DNA of 64,000 nucleotides from Pseudomonas turukhanskensis (lineage in GTDB: Bacteria; Pseudomonadota; Gammaproteobacteria; Pseudomonadales; Pseudomonadaceae): NCBI RefSeq assembly GCF_027922365.1, contig NZ_BSFN01000008.1, positions 62,001 to 126,000 on the forward strand, written 5' to 3'. The notes below the pieces were generated by a model that had not been told where the DNA came from, did not search any database, and saw nothing but the letters and a program-made list of their open reading frames with translations. Of this stretch, positions 1 through 8,282 are shown in pieces; the first letter of the stretch is position 1, and the number at the start of each line of letters is the position of its first letter. The position numbers and the translations under genes are program-made.

Positions 1-97
1 TCCTATCCGAGATTCTGGATTCCCCGCCTGCGCGGGAATGACGGTGATCTTGCAAAAAAACGCCGTCGTCCCCGCGCAGGCGGGGACCCGGAATTCA
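1..97. repeat. Dispersed palindromic repeat, family A (inverted pair)
   Basis: Two oppositely oriented copies of a GC-rich palindrome built on CCCCGCCTGCGCGGG occur at about 10-44 and 61-96, separated by a short A-rich spacer. The arms GATTCTGGATTCC and GGACCCGGAATTC at the outer ends also roughly mirror each other. A related perfect palindrome lies at 30008-30037. This looks like a REP-type intergenic repeat. No coding signal is seen. Confidence 0.7.
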
Positions 98-110
98 GTA
101 GGAGAACCCG

Positions 111-668
111 TTAGTTCAGAGCGAGCTGTTGTACCTGAATGCCAGCGGCTAGCTCGCCAAAGCTGTTGGTGCCCAGCTCACCATCCCCCTCCAGCAACAC
201 CCCCTGCACACAAAAATCCCCCTGCTCATCCACCACCAGCAACAACGCCTGGCTGATCACTCCCGCCTGCACATCCAGCCGCGCCAACCCCATCAACTGC
301 GACCACACCCGAGGCCCCGCGCCGATAAACAGGTTTGGGCCTTCCAGCCCCAACTGCTGCGCCACATGAAAGCCGGCGGCATTGCTCACGCTGTTCACGA
401 ATTCGAAGGGCTTGGGTTGCTTGTGCTGCACGCACACGGCTTCCAGCAGGGCGATCATGGTCGGCCGTGCGGGGTGGCAGGAAGCGAGGTACAGGCCACA
501 GTCGCTGCGCACGTGGTCTTTGAGGGCGGCGGCGCCGAGTAACGCCTGAAATATCAGGCGGTCGATACGCCGGGGCGGGTTGCTCAGCCATTGGCTCAGC
601 GCCGCTTTCAAGTCTTTATCGCTGGTGCTGGCCGAGCCTCGGATTTCACTGGCGGCAATCACCTTCAT
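111..668 (-). CDS. Beta-ketoacyl synthase-like protein (short, Ketoacyl-synt_2 type)
   Basis: Protein of 185 residues. It resembles the short ketosynthase-N-terminal-like proteins that accompany true ketosynthases in aryl-polyene and flexirubin clusters. No active-site cysteine is visible: the corresponding region reads SVSNAAGFHV, where a real ketosynthase has a TACTS-type motif. It is therefore unlikely to condense chains itself and may be a partner or chain-length subunit; that role is inference. The start ATG at 668 overlaps the stop of the upstream ketosynthase (ATGA), so the two are translationally coupled. It is the last gene of the operon seen here. More genes may follow beyond the left edge, although repeats at 1-97 suggest an operon boundary. 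Confidence 0.7.
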   Translation of the reverse strand: MKVIAASEIRGSASTSDKDLKAALSQWLSNPPRRIDRLIFQALLGAAALKDHVRSDCGLYLASCHPARPTMIALLEAVCVQHKQPKPFEFVNSVSNAAGFHVAQQLGLEGPNLFIGAGPRVWSQLMGLARLDVQAGVISQALLLVVDEQGDFCVQGVLLEGDGELGTNSFGELAAGIQVQQLALN

Positions 669-1777
669 TGCGCACCTCCCATGCACTGCAACACCAGGCT
701 GGCGTTGTTGCCGCCGAAGCCGAAAAAGTTGGCCAGCAGTACGGCGTCGCCGGGCAATTGAATGCGCTCGCAGCTCAGGGGCAGGCTGGCCTCGGCGGCG
801 TAATCCAGGCCCGGCAATTGGTGCTGCTGGAGCGCTTTCATCAACAGCAGGGTTTCACTCAGGCCGCAGGCGCCAAGGGTGTGGCCGAGCCAGGGTTTGA
901 GCACGCACAGCGCCGGCATGTGTTCGCCGTACAGGCTGAGCATGCCGTTGCGTTCCGCCACGTCGTTGGCCTGGGTGGCGGTGCCGTGCAGTTTGACCAG
1001 GGCGATGTCGCCGGCCGTGCGCTCGGCGCTTTTGAGCGCTTGCTGCATCACCCAGTCGATATGGCTGCCGTCTTCGCGGGTGGTGGTCAGGCTGCTGGTA
1101 TCGCAGGCGCTGAAGCCGCCGAGCAGACGGGCCAGCGGTGCTGCGCCAGGCTCGAGCGAGAGCAGGGCGGCGGCGTAGGTTTCGCCCAGTACCAGGCCGT
1201 CACGTTCGGGGTGAAACGGCCGGTAATGGCCGCTGGGGCTTAGCAAGTCGAGCGCGCCGAAGCCTTGCATGGCCAACGCGCTGGGCGTTTCGTAGGCAAT
1301 CAGCACGGCGCGGGCAAACTGCCCATCGGCGAGCATCCGGGCGCCGTAGAGCAAGCCATTGGCGGCGCTGGTGCAGGCCGTGTTCAAGGTAAAGGCATCG
1401 GCGAAGCCCCAGCGCTCACGCAGCTGTTCGGCGATGCGGTCCAGCGAAGTGGAGTCGTCCGGCAGGAACTGCCCCTGTTCGGCGGCCTGGGTTTCCAGGT
1501 CGACGATGTCCAGGCTGGTGCTGGCGACGATCAACACACAGTCATCCAGCGACCCGTGCTCCGCGCCCAGGGTTTCGCGCAGCAGCTGATCCAGCCGTGC
1601 GTCTAGGGTGTGCGCAGGGCCGGCCACGTCCAGGTAGGTTCTGGGCTGTTGCAGTTCATGTAGAAGAAAGGAGCGTCCTTTCGCCTTTCGATCGTCGCCC
1701 AGGGCACGGCTGGCGGTCGCCAGGTCGGCACCCAGCGCGCACTGCAAGGCGCCGCGTTGCAGGTACACCGGCGTCAC
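665..1777 (-). CDS. Beta-ketoacyl-[ACP] synthase
   Basis: Ketosynthase of 370 residues, a little shorter than FabF (about 410). The Cys-His-His triad is visible: Cys135 in NTACTSAANG, His264 in KLHGTATQAND, and His299 in GHTLGACG with an upstream Lys294. It should carry out decarboxylative Claisen condensation of an acyl chain with malonyl-ACP. It overlaps both neighbours by 4 bases (ACP upstream, ketosynthase-like protein downstream), so the three probably work on one product. The cluster setting with an ABC exporter suggests a specialised, exported or membrane-bound acyl/polyene product rather than housekeeping fatty-acid synthesis; this is inference. Confidence 0.9.
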   Translation of the reverse strand: MTPVYLQRGALQCALGADLATASRALGDDRKAKGRSFLLHELQQPRTYLDVAGPAHTLDARLDQLLRETLGAEHGSLDDCVLIVASTSLDIVDLETQAAEQGQFLPDDSTSLDRIAEQLRERWGFADAFTLNTACTSAANGLLYGARMLADGQFARAVLIAYETPSALAMQGFGALDLLSPSGHYRPFHPERDGLVLGETYAAALLSLEPGAAPLARLLGGFSACDTSSLTTTREDGSHIDWVMQQALKSAERTAGDIALVKLHGTATQANDVAERNGMLSLYGEHMPALCVLKPWLGHTLGACGLSETLLLMKALQQHQLPGLDYAAEASLPLSCERIQLPGDAVLLANFFGFGGNNASLVLQCMGGAQ

Positions 1778-2040
1778 TGCGCTTGCCTGATATACGCGGC
1801 GATGGTGGCGATGGTGTTGAGAATGCGCCGGCCGTCTTTGGCCCCTTCGATGCGCACACCGTAGTGTTGTTGCAGCGCCAGGGAGACTTGCAGGGCGTCG
1901 AGGCTGTCCATCTGAATGCGGCTTTTGGGGCCGAACAGGGGCTCATCGTCGGCGATGCTTTGCCAGTCGATATCGTCTTCCTTGTCGCATTCGCGGATCA
2001 GCAGCTGCTTGAGCTGTTGTTCTAATAATGTGTGGTCCAT
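1774..2040 (-). CDS. Acyl carrier protein
   Basis: Small acidic protein of 88 residues with an acyl carrier protein fold signature. Ser46 in the MDSLDAL motif is the expected 4'-phosphopantetheine attachment site. It would carry the growing acyl chain for the adjacent ketosynthase and dehydratase. I chose the ATG at 2040 because it gives a normal ACP N terminus; an upstream extension would read into the permease gene. The gene overlaps the end of the ABC permease by 19 bases and the ketosynthase start by 4 bases, which indicates tight operon coupling. It is a dedicated carrier, as the housekeeping acpP would sit in the fab cluster. Confidence 0.88.
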   Translation of the reverse strand: MDHTLLEQQLKQLLIRECDKEDDIDWQSIADDEPLFGPKSRIQMDSLDALQVSLALQQHYGVRIEGAKDGRRILNTIATIAAYIRQAQ

Positions 2041-3203
2041 TGCGTGTGCTGCACTCGCTGCTTGAACAGAAACAACCCCAGACCGCCCAGCACAGCTGCA
2101 AGCAGCAACAGGCGAAGGCACCAGGGCGCAATATCGACCAGTGAGCCGTGGCCCACCAGCAGGGTGAGAAAGGCGTCCAGCGCCCAGCTCATGGGTGACA
2201 CTTCAGCCAGTTGCGCCATGGCCGCCGGCATCACGCTCTTGGGCACCATGATGCCGCCGATGGCGGCCAGCAGAATATTGATGCCGCCACCGAGCAGAAG
2301 TGCCTGCTCAGTGCTACGGGCCAACGCGGCGAGAAGCAGGCCCAGGCAACTGGTGGTCAGGGCGATGCTGATGGCCAGCAGCAGATACGCCAGCGGGTTG
2401 CCGGGCAAACTCAACGGTTCCAGGCCCAGCGCCGGCAAGCCATACACCCCGAGCGCCAGCAGCAGGGTGAACTGCAGCAGATTCAGCGCCATATACGGCA
2501 GCACCTTGCTCAGCACCAGCGTGCGCAAACTCAACCCCAGGCAGCGCAGGCGCAGCAAGGTGCCGCTTTGCTGCTCGCGTTGGAAGCCGCCGGCCATGGG
2601 CAGCACCACGAAAAACATGCCGAAGATCAGCCACGCCGGCACGCTCATCTGGGTGGCGTTGGCCTGGGCGCTGAGGTCGCCGTTGGCCAGTTGTTGCTGC
2701 TGGTCGATCTGGCTTTGAGTACGTTGTTGAATCAGTTCCAGGCGCTCGGCGGCGCTCAGTTGCGGGTCCAGCGCGCCGCTGTCTTGCAGGTAGGCGAGCA
2801 GGCGCGTCTGCGCCAGGGCGATGCTGACGGCGCTGTGCAAACGCTGGCGCGACAGGCGATCGAACTGCGCGGGAAAACTCAAGGTGGGGCCTTGGTGCGG
2901 CGTGGCGAGCAATGTGTCCGAAAAATCGGCGGCCAGGCGCACGGTGGCCACGTTCGCGCCTGTACCGATTTGGCTATCGGGCAATTGCGCCTGCAAGGCG
3001 GTGCGGAAAAAGTCGCTGGCCTCGCTTGGCTGCGGCACGTCGAGGCTGAGCTGCAACGGTGGCAAGCGGTCTTGCATATAGCTCGACATGGCGCCGGCCA
3101 TCAGCAGCAGAAACAGCGCCGGCATGATAAACAGCACGGCCAGCGCATGGGGGTCGCGCACCAGCAGTAGGCCTTCTTTGCGCATCAGAGCGAGCAGTCT
3201 CAC
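2022..3203 (-). CDS. ABC-2 type transporter permease
   Basis: Membrane protein of 393 residues: one N-terminal transmembrane helix (about 15-35), a large extracytoplasmic domain of about 190 residues, then about five membrane helices in the C-terminal half. This is the layout of ABC-2/YhhJ-type export permeases. The start is a GTG at 3203, seven bases after a strong GGAGG site, and it overlaps the stop of the ATPase gene (GTGA). A much longer upstream reading would overlap the ATPase and is not credible. With the ATPase it should form an exporter for the acyl or polyketide product of this cluster (inferred from context). Confidence 0.85.
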   Translation of the reverse strand: MRLLALMRKEGLLLVRDPHALAVLFIMPALFLLLMAGAMSSYMQDRLPPLQLSLDVPQPSEASDFFRTALQAQLPDSQIGTGANVATVRLAADFSDTLLATPHQGPTLSFPAQFDRLSRQRLHSAVSIALAQTRLLAYLQDSGALDPQLSAAERLELIQQRTQSQIDQQQQLANGDLSAQANATQMSVPAWLIFGMFFVVLPMAGGFQREQQSGTLLRLRCLGLSLRTLVLSKVLPYMALNLLQFTLLLALGVYGLPALGLEPLSLPGNPLAYLLLAISIALTTSCLGLLLAALARSTEQALLLGGGINILLAAIGGIMVPKSVMPAAMAQLAEVSPMSWALDAFLTLLVGHGSLVDIAPWCLRLLLLAAVLGGLGLFLFKQRVQHTQWTTHY

Positions 3204-4084
3204 AGCTGACCTCCGTTGAGGCGCAGGTAGAGCTGCTCCAGCGAAGGGCGGCCGAACCGCATCAGGGTCGGCAGCGGAGTTTGTGCGCTGACAAAGGTGC
3301 TGATGGCCGCCAGTTGCTCGCCATTCAATGCAGCGATGCGCAGGCCCTTGGGTAGCATTTCTGCATGCAGTTGCAGGCGGGAGAGCAGGGCGTCGAAGCC
3401 AGCGGGAATCTGCGCGGGCCATTCCAGCAGCAGGCCGTGGTCGGCGCCGAGCAGTTGCGTGGTGTCGAGGTCCAGGCGCACCTGGCCCTCGTGCAGCAGC
3501 AGAATGCGCTGGGCCACCCGTTCGACTTCTTCCAGATAATGGCTGGTGTAAATCACCGCTTTGCCGCTGGCAGTCAGTTGCTCAACGGCGGCCAGCAGCA
3601 GTTGCCGGCTCTGCGCATCGACGCCGACAGTGGCTTCGTCGAACAGGTACAACTGCGCCGGTTGCAGCAGACCGATGGCGAAATTCAGCCGCCGTTGTTC
3701 ACCGCCGGACAGGCTCTCGGCGCGGCGTTGCAGTTTGTCTGCCAGGCCCGTGCAATCGATGCACAGCTGCAAGCGCTCGCGGCGCTCGGCACTGCGCAGG
3801 CGATACAGGTCGGCAAACAGCTTGAGGTTTTCGCCCACCTTCAGCCCGGCGTAAAAAGCCAACTGCTGCGGCACCAGCGCCAGGCTGCGCGGGCCATCCC
3901 ACACAAGCTCGCCGCTTGAGGGGGCGAGCACAGTGCTGAGCAGCGAGAGCAGGGTGGTTTTGCCCGCGCCATTGCTGCCCAAAAGGCCCAGGCACTGGCC
4001 GGCGCGCAGGTGCAAGTTGATGCCCTGCAAGGCCGCGCGTTCGCTGCCCGGGTAGCGGTAGCCAAGGTTGCGCAGTTCAAGCAC
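3200..4084 (-). CDS. ABC transporter ATP-binding protein
   Basis: ATPase subunit of 294 residues. The Walker A motif GSNGAGKTT lies near the N terminus, followed by the ABC signature LSGGEQRR and Walker B LYLFDEATVGVD. A C-terminal extension of about 80 residues is typical of drug/lipid export ATPases (DrrA/CcmA type). The start is GTG at 4084, inside the end of the dehydratase gene (8-base overlap). It pairs with the permease directly downstream. Confidence 0.93.
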   Translation of the reverse strand: MLELRNLGYRYPGSERAALQGINLHLRAGQCLGLLGSNGAGKTTLLSLLSTVLAPSSGELVWDGPRSLALVPQQLAFYAGLKVGENLKLFADLYRLRSAERRERLQLCIDCTGLADKLQRRAESLSGGEQRRLNFAIGLLQPAQLYLFDEATVGVDAQSRQLLLAAVEQLTASGKAVIYTSHYLEEVERVAQRILLLHEGQVRLDLDTTQLLGADHGLLLEWPAQIPAGFDALLSRLQLHAEMLPKGLRIAALNGEQLAAISTFVSAQTPLPTLMRFGRPSLEQLYLRLNGGQL

Positions 4085-4484
4085 GGACGAGCACCAGCAG
4101 CAATTTGCCGTCCAGCAACAGGTGGTCGTTGGCGTGAATGCTGAAGGCGTACAGGGCGCCAGCCGGGCTCAGTGCTTCTTGCGTGGCAGCGACTAACAGC
4201 GCGCCGCTGCGCTCGGTCGGTTCATGGTGCAGTTGCAGCTGGGAGAGCTTGCCGACCAGGGCCATTTCAATGGCACTGTCCTCGCCGTATAAGGCACCAT
4301 GCGCGGCACACAGCTGGGCGGCAGCTTCGAACAGCAGGCAGGGCGAGGCGTCGTTGCCGAATGCAGTCAGGTGCTGCCAGGCACTCAACCCCTGAATGCG
4401 CAGGGCGTCGTGTTCGAGCAGGCAATCCAGCCAGAGGGCGTTGCCCTGATGGGGCAGCAGCGTGTGCAGTTCGGTGCGATCCAT
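4077..4484 (-). CDS. 3-hydroxyacyl-ACP dehydratase-like hotdog protein
   Basis: Protein of 135 residues resembling FabZ/ApeP-type hotdog dehydratases: LLPHQGNALWLD near the N terminus is like the PH(R/Q)xPMLLVD start of these enzymes. It would remove water from a 3-hydroxyacyl-ACP intermediate made by the cluster. The expected catalytic region is only loosely recognisable (LLFEAAAQLCA in place of FPGHFPxxPVMPGVL...EAxAQ), so activity is not certain. It is the first gene of the minus-strand operon. The ATG at 4484 is chosen because upstream sequence is not dehydratase-like. It faces the divergent methyltransferase at 4594, leaving a short shared promoter region of about 110 bases. Confidence 0.75.
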   Translation of the reverse strand: MDRTELHTLLPHQGNALWLDCLLEHDALRIQGLSAWQHLTAFGNDASPCLLFEAAAQLCAAHGALYGEDSAIEMALVGKLSQLQLHHEPTERSGALLVAATQEALSPAGALYAFSIHANDHLLLDGKLLLVLVRA

Positions 4485-4593
4485 TGCGTGCCGGGTAGGA
4501 ATTTTCGAAGGCCGGCAGTGTAACAGAGGGCCTGCAAGCGGCGCAGTGCCTGAGGCGGGCCTGTTTCGCAGGTGGCGATAAAAGGAGACGGGT

Positions 4594-5148
4594 ATGTGGC
4601 AACAGTGGCTGGCGTTCGCTCTGGGATCAGGCGTGCTGGTGGGGATTTCGTGGCGGGCCATGGGGCATCCGCAGTCCCATGGTTTTTATCGGTTCTGGGC
4701 CTGGGAGCTGATGCTGGCGCTGCTGGTGCTGAATGCGCCGGTATGGTTTTACGAGCGGTTCTCGTGGCACCAGGAGGTGTCGTGGGTGCTGTTGTTTCTG
4801 TCGTTGGTGGTGCTGTTTATGGGCATCTACCAACTGCGCCGCGACGGTCGGCCCAATGCCGAGCAGCGTACCGATGAAGAGCTGTATGCCTTTGAGCGCA
4901 CGTCGCAGCTGGTCACGGGCGGTATCTATGCACTGATTCGCCACCCGCTGTTTTGCTCGTTGCAGTTGCTCGACTGGGGCATCTTTTTCAAGCAGCCGGG
5001 CGTGCTGACGGGGCTGCTGGCGGTAGGCGCGAGTGTGTTTCTGTACCTGGCGGCCAAGCGCGATGAGGCCGAATGCACCGCGTTTTTTGGTGAGGCGTAC
5101 CGCAACTATATGCAGCGCACCAAGATGTTTGTGCCTTACATCTTTTAG
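4594..5148 (+). CDS. Membrane methyltransferase, isoprenylcysteine carboxyl methyltransferase-like
   Basis: Integral membrane protein of 184 residues with four to five hydrophobic helices. The C-terminal part contains RHPLFCSLQLLDWG and KRDEAECTAFFGEAYRNYMQRTKMFVPYIF-type sequence, matching the RHPxY...E...YxxYxxxVxRFIP pattern of the phospholipid/isoprenylcysteine methyltransferase fold. It likely transfers a methyl group from S-adenosylmethionine to a membrane-embedded substrate. The true substrate cannot be read from sequence. It is divergent from the ketosynthase operon, so a role in modifying that product is possible but unproven. Confidence 0.75.
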   Translation: MWQQWLAFALGSGVLVGISWRAMGHPQSHGFYRFWAWELMLALLVLNAPVWFYERFSWHQEVSWVLLFLSLVVLFMGIYQLRRDGRPNAEQRTDEELYAFERTSQLVTGGIYALIRHPLFCSLQLLDWGIFFKQPGVLTGLLAVGASVFLYLAAKRDEAECTAFFGEAYRNYMQRTKMFVPYIF

Positions 5149-5155
5149 GGAGAGG

Positions 5156-5240
5156 CGTAGGGCGAATATCCCATCGGGATATCCGCCGTCGCGGTGTGAG
5201 TGAATCGGCGGATATCCGCGATGCGGATATTCGCCCTACG
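5156..5240. repeat. Dispersed palindromic repeat, family B, copy 1
   Basis: An 85-bp imperfect palindrome whose outer arms are CGTAGGGCGAATATC and GATATTCGCCCTACG, with an inner pair GGATATCCGCC / GGCGGATATCC. It fills the space between the convergent methyltransferase and rimK genes. A second copy with the same arms lies at 10981-11061. Confidence 0.9.
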
Positions 5241-5256
5241 TTTCGACAGAGGACGG

Positions 5257-6162
5257 TTAACCCTTGCCTTTGGTACGCACCATATTCGGCCCGCCGTTCT
5301 TTTCCAGGTGCTGAATGATGATGCTGCCGACATCCTTGCCGGTGGTGACTTCAATGCCTTCCAGCCCCGGTGAGGAGTTCACTTCCATCACCAGCGGGCC
5401 GTGGTTGGAACGCAGGATGTCCACGCCAGCTACCGACAACCCCATCACCTTGGCCGCGCGAATGGCGGTCATGCGTTCTTCCGGGGTGATCTTGATCAGG
5501 CTGGCGGTACCGCCACGGTGCAGGTTGGAGCGAAATTCTCCGGGCTTGGCCTGACGCTTCATCGAGGCAATGACCTTGTCGCCCACCACGAAGCAGCGGA
5601 TGTCGGCGCCGCCGGCTTCCTTTATATATTCCTGCACCATGATGTTCTGCTTGAGGCCCATAAAGGCCTCGATCACCGACTCGGCCGCCTTTTCGGTTTC
5701 GCACAGCACCACGCCTATGCCCTGGGTGCCTTCGAGCACCTTGATCACCAGCGGCGCGCCGTTGACCATCTGGATCAGGTCGGGAATGTCGTCCGGCGAG
5801 TGGGCAAAGCCGGTAACCGGCAGGCCGATGCCACGACGCGAGAGCAGTTGCAGCGAACGCAGTTTGTCCCGCGAGCGGGCGATGGCCACGGATTCGTTGA
5901 GTGGGAATACCCCCATCATTTCGAACTGCCGCAGCACCGCGCAGCCGTAGAAGGTAACCGAGGCGCCGATGCGTGGGATAACCGCATCGAAGCCAGCCAG
6001 CGGTTTGCCGCGATAGTGAATCTGCGGCTTGTGGCTGGCGATGTTCATATAGGCGCGCAGGGTGTCGATCACTACCATTTCATGCCCACGCGCCTCGCCG
6101 GCTTCGACCAGGCGACGGGTGGAATACAGACGCGGGTTACGCGACAGCACAGCAATCTTCAT
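5257..6162 (-). CDS. rimK: Ribosomal protein S6 modification glutamate ligase RimK
   Basis: ATP-grasp ligase of 301 residues, the normal RimK length. It adds glutamate residues to the C terminus of ribosomal protein S6. Visible features: N-terminal [21 protein letters not shown]-grasp motifs [14 protein letters not shown] and [20 protein letters not shown], and metal-binding [14 protein letters not shown] near the end. The start at 6162 is the conserved MKIAVLS; upstream codons belong to the preceding rimB. The 4-base overlap with rimB indicates coupled expression. In Pseudomonas, RimA and RimB are known to regulate RimK; no rimA was recognised here. Confidence 0.95.
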   Translation of the reverse strand: MKIAVLSRNPRLYSTRRLVEAGEARGHEMVVIDTLRAYMNIASHKPQIHYRGKPLAGFDAVIPRIGASVTFYGCAVLRQFEMMGVFPLNESVAIARSRDKLRSLQLLSRRGIGLPVTGFAHSPDDIPDLIQMVNGAPLVIKVLEGTQGIGVVLCETEKAAESVIEAFMGLKQNIMVQEYIKEAGGADIRCFVVGDKVIASMKRQAKPGEFRSNLHRGGTASLIKITPEERMTAIRAAKVMGLSVAGVDILRSNHGPLVMEVNSSPGLEGIEVTTGKDVGSIIIQHLEKNGGPNMVRTKGKG

Positions 6163-6638
6163 GCAGCACCTGTGGAAGAGGAAGAGGTGGGAAACACCGG
6201 TTTGTCCTGGACATAACGAAGCCCCGGGTTGACCACCAGGTGGCCTTCGACCAGGGCTTTGGAACCGAGCAACAAGCGATAACGCATGGACTTGCGACAG
6301 GCCAGGGTGAATTCCACCTGCCATACCCGGTCACCCAGGGCCAGGCTGGTACGGATCACGTAACGGCTCTGGGTGTGACCGTTGGAGCTCTTAATGGTTT
6401 TAACTGCAACCAGCGGCGCTTCGCAGTGCCGATGCCGCAACTGCACCAACGTGCCCAGGTGCGCGGTGAAACGTACCCACGGCTGGCCGCCGCGCTGGAA
6501 CTCGACAATATCGGTGGCGTGCAGGCTGGAGGTGCTGGCGCCCGTGTCGATCTTGGCGCGCAGGCCCGCCACGCCAAGGTCCGGCAGGGCGATCCATTCT
6601 TTCAGGCCGACGACGGTGAGATGATCGAAAGTCTTCAA
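6159..6638 (-). CDS. rimB: RimB-like retropepsin-type aspartic protease (ATP-dependent zinc protease family)
   Basis: Protein of 159 residues of the DUF785/RimB family. The aspartic-protease motif DTGAS begins at Asp31, and [13 protein letters not shown] appears near the C terminus as usual for this family. In Pseudomonas fluorescens RimB acts with RimK to control glutamylation of ribosomal protein S6. The stop overlaps rimK by 4 bases. It is divergent from hslR. Confidence 0.85.
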   Translation of the reverse strand: MKTFDHLTVVGLKEWIALPDLGVAGLRAKIDTGASTSSLHATDIVEFQRGGQPWVRFTAHLGTLVQLRHRHCEAPLVAVKTIKSSNGHTQSRYVIRTSLALGDRVWQVEFTLACRKSMRYRLLLGSKALVEGHLVVNPGLRYVQDKPVFPTSSSSTGAA

Positions 6639-6744
6639 AAGGTGCTATCCGCAAAAGGTCACCGGATTCTAGCTGCGCAGTATGACAACCGCATCCGTGG
6701 ATGAAGCGTTAGAGTTACAGCGTCACGAAACGCGAAGGACGTTC

Positions 6745-7146
6745 ATGAAAGAACACGAAGACGACAACAAAGTACGCCTGGATAAATGGCTGTGGGCCGC
6801 GCGCTTCTTCAAGACCCGTGCCCAGGCCAAAGAAGCGATTGAAGGGGGCAAGGTGCATTGCCGTGGTGAGCGCTGCAAGCCAGGCAAGGAACCGAAGGTG
6901 GGCGATGAATTGCAGATTCGCATCGGCTTTGACGAACGCACGGTGCTGGTGCAGGCATTGTCGGCCGTGCGCTGTGGTGCACCCCAAGCGCAGCTGTTGT
7001 ACAGCGAAACAGCCGACAGCATTGCCCGCCGCGAGTCTGCAGCCGCTCAGCGCAAGGCGGGCAGTATCGGCGTGGAAACCGATGGCCGGCCGAGCAAGAA
7101 GCAGCGCCGTCAGCTATTCCAGTTCCGTGGCGACCGCGGCTTATAG
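6745..7146 (+). CDS. hslR: Heat shock protein 15, ribosome-associated (HslR)
   Basis: S4-domain protein of 133 residues: VRLDKWLWAARFFKTRAQA at the N terminus, then IEGGKVHCRGERCKPGKEPKVGDEL, and a basic tail GRPSKKQRRQL. Hsp15 binds 50S subunits carrying nascent chains and helps recycle them after heat shock. The ATG at 6745 gives the typical start; the frame is open further upstream but overlaps the rimB promoter region. It lies just ahead of hslO, the same pairing known in E. coli and P. aeruginosa. Confidence 0.95.
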   Translation: MKEHEDDNKVRLDKWLWAARFFKTRAQAKEAIEGGKVHCRGERCKPGKEPKVGDELQIRIGFDERTVLVQALSAVRCGAPQAQLLYSETADSIARRESAAAQRKAGSIGVETDGRPSKKQRRQLFQFRGDRGL

Positions 7147-7239
7147 AAAGCACCCGCTGCGGCGATAGAGAAGACTCGCTTGGTAGCCGCAGGCTTTGCG
7201 CATAAAATCGCCGGCCCTGGCAAAGGTTGCGAATCCGCT

Positions 7240-8127
7240 ATGTCTGATTTTTCCCAACGCTTTATGTTCGACGACAGCGATGTGCGCGGCGAGCTGGTGT
7301 CCCTCGGTGAGAGCTACGCCCATGTGCTGGCCAAACACCCCTACCCGGAACCGGTCGCGCAACTGCTCGGCGAACTACTGGCCGCCGCAGCGCTGCTGGT
7401 TGGCACCATGAAGTTCGATGGTCTGCTGATTCTGCAGGCGCGCAGCTCCGGCGCCGTGCCGCTGCTGATGGTGGAATGCTCGAGCAACCGCGAAATTCGC
7501 GGCATCGCGCGCTACCACGAAGAGCAGGTGACTGCCGACGCCGGCCTGCGTGAGCTGATGCCCGAAGGCGTGCTGACGCTGATCGTCGACCCCACCAAAG
7601 GCCAGCGTTATCAAGGGATTGTAGGGCTCGATGGAATCAATCTGTCGGAATGCCTGTCTGACTACTTCGCTACATCTGAGCAACTGCCGACGCGCTTCTG
7701 GCTTAACGCCGATGGCCGCCGTGCCCGTGGTCTGCTTTTGCAGCAACTGCCGGCCGAGCGCATCACCGACGCAGAAGAACGCGCGGCCAGTTGGCAGCAC
7801 GTCACCGTGCTGGCCGACACCTTGAGTGCCGAAGAGCAGTTGGGGCTGGATAACCAGACCTTGCTGCACCGTCTCTATCACGAGGAAAACCTGCGTCTGT
7901 TCGACCCGCAACCGTTGCAGTTCAAATGCAGCTGCTCGCGGGACCGTTCGGCCAACGCGCTAGTGAGCCTCGGTGAACCGGATGCCGAAGCACTGCTGGT
8001 GGAAAGCGGCGGGACGATTGTTATCGACTGCCAGTTCTGCAACGAGCGGTACGCGTTCGATGCGGCGGATGTGGCGCAATTGTTCGCCGGTGGCGGGGTG
8101 AAATCCCCCTCCGATACTCGGCACTGA
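7240..8127 (+). CDS. hslO: Hsp33 redox-regulated molecular chaperone
   Basis: Chaperone of 295 residues, normal Hsp33 length. The redox-sensing zinc site is complete: FKCSCSRDR and, about 30 residues later, [10 protein letters not shown] (CxC...CxxC). Oxidation of these cysteines activates the holdase. The ATG at 7240 is chosen because [18 protein letters not shown] is the conserved Hsp33 N terminus. It is 93 bases downstream of hslR and may share its transcript. Confidence 0.96.
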   Translation: MSDFSQRFMFDDSDVRGELVSLGESYAHVLAKHPYPEPVAQLLGELLAAAALLVGTMKFDGLLILQARSSGAVPLLMVECSSNREIRGIARYHEEQVTADAGLRELMPEGVLTLIVDPTKGQRYQGIVGLDGINLSECLSDYFATSEQLPTRFWLNADGRRARGLLLQQLPAERITDAEERAASWQHVTVLADTLSAEEQLGLDNQTLLHRLYHEENLRLFDPQPLQFKCSCSRDRSANALVSLGEPDAEALLVESGGTIVIDCQFCNERYAFDAADVAQLFAGGGVKSPSDTRH

Positions 8128-8282
8128 TAATGCAGGGCGTTTAGCGCCCAGTGAAAATGATCAGAGGCTGCACCTCAATTGTGCTTTCTGGCATAATCCG
8201 GCCACTTTTTTATATGTAGTAGTTTTTTGATCGTTACTACAAAACGTTTGGAGGCTCGGCTCGAGGCCGACGGGGACCCCAT

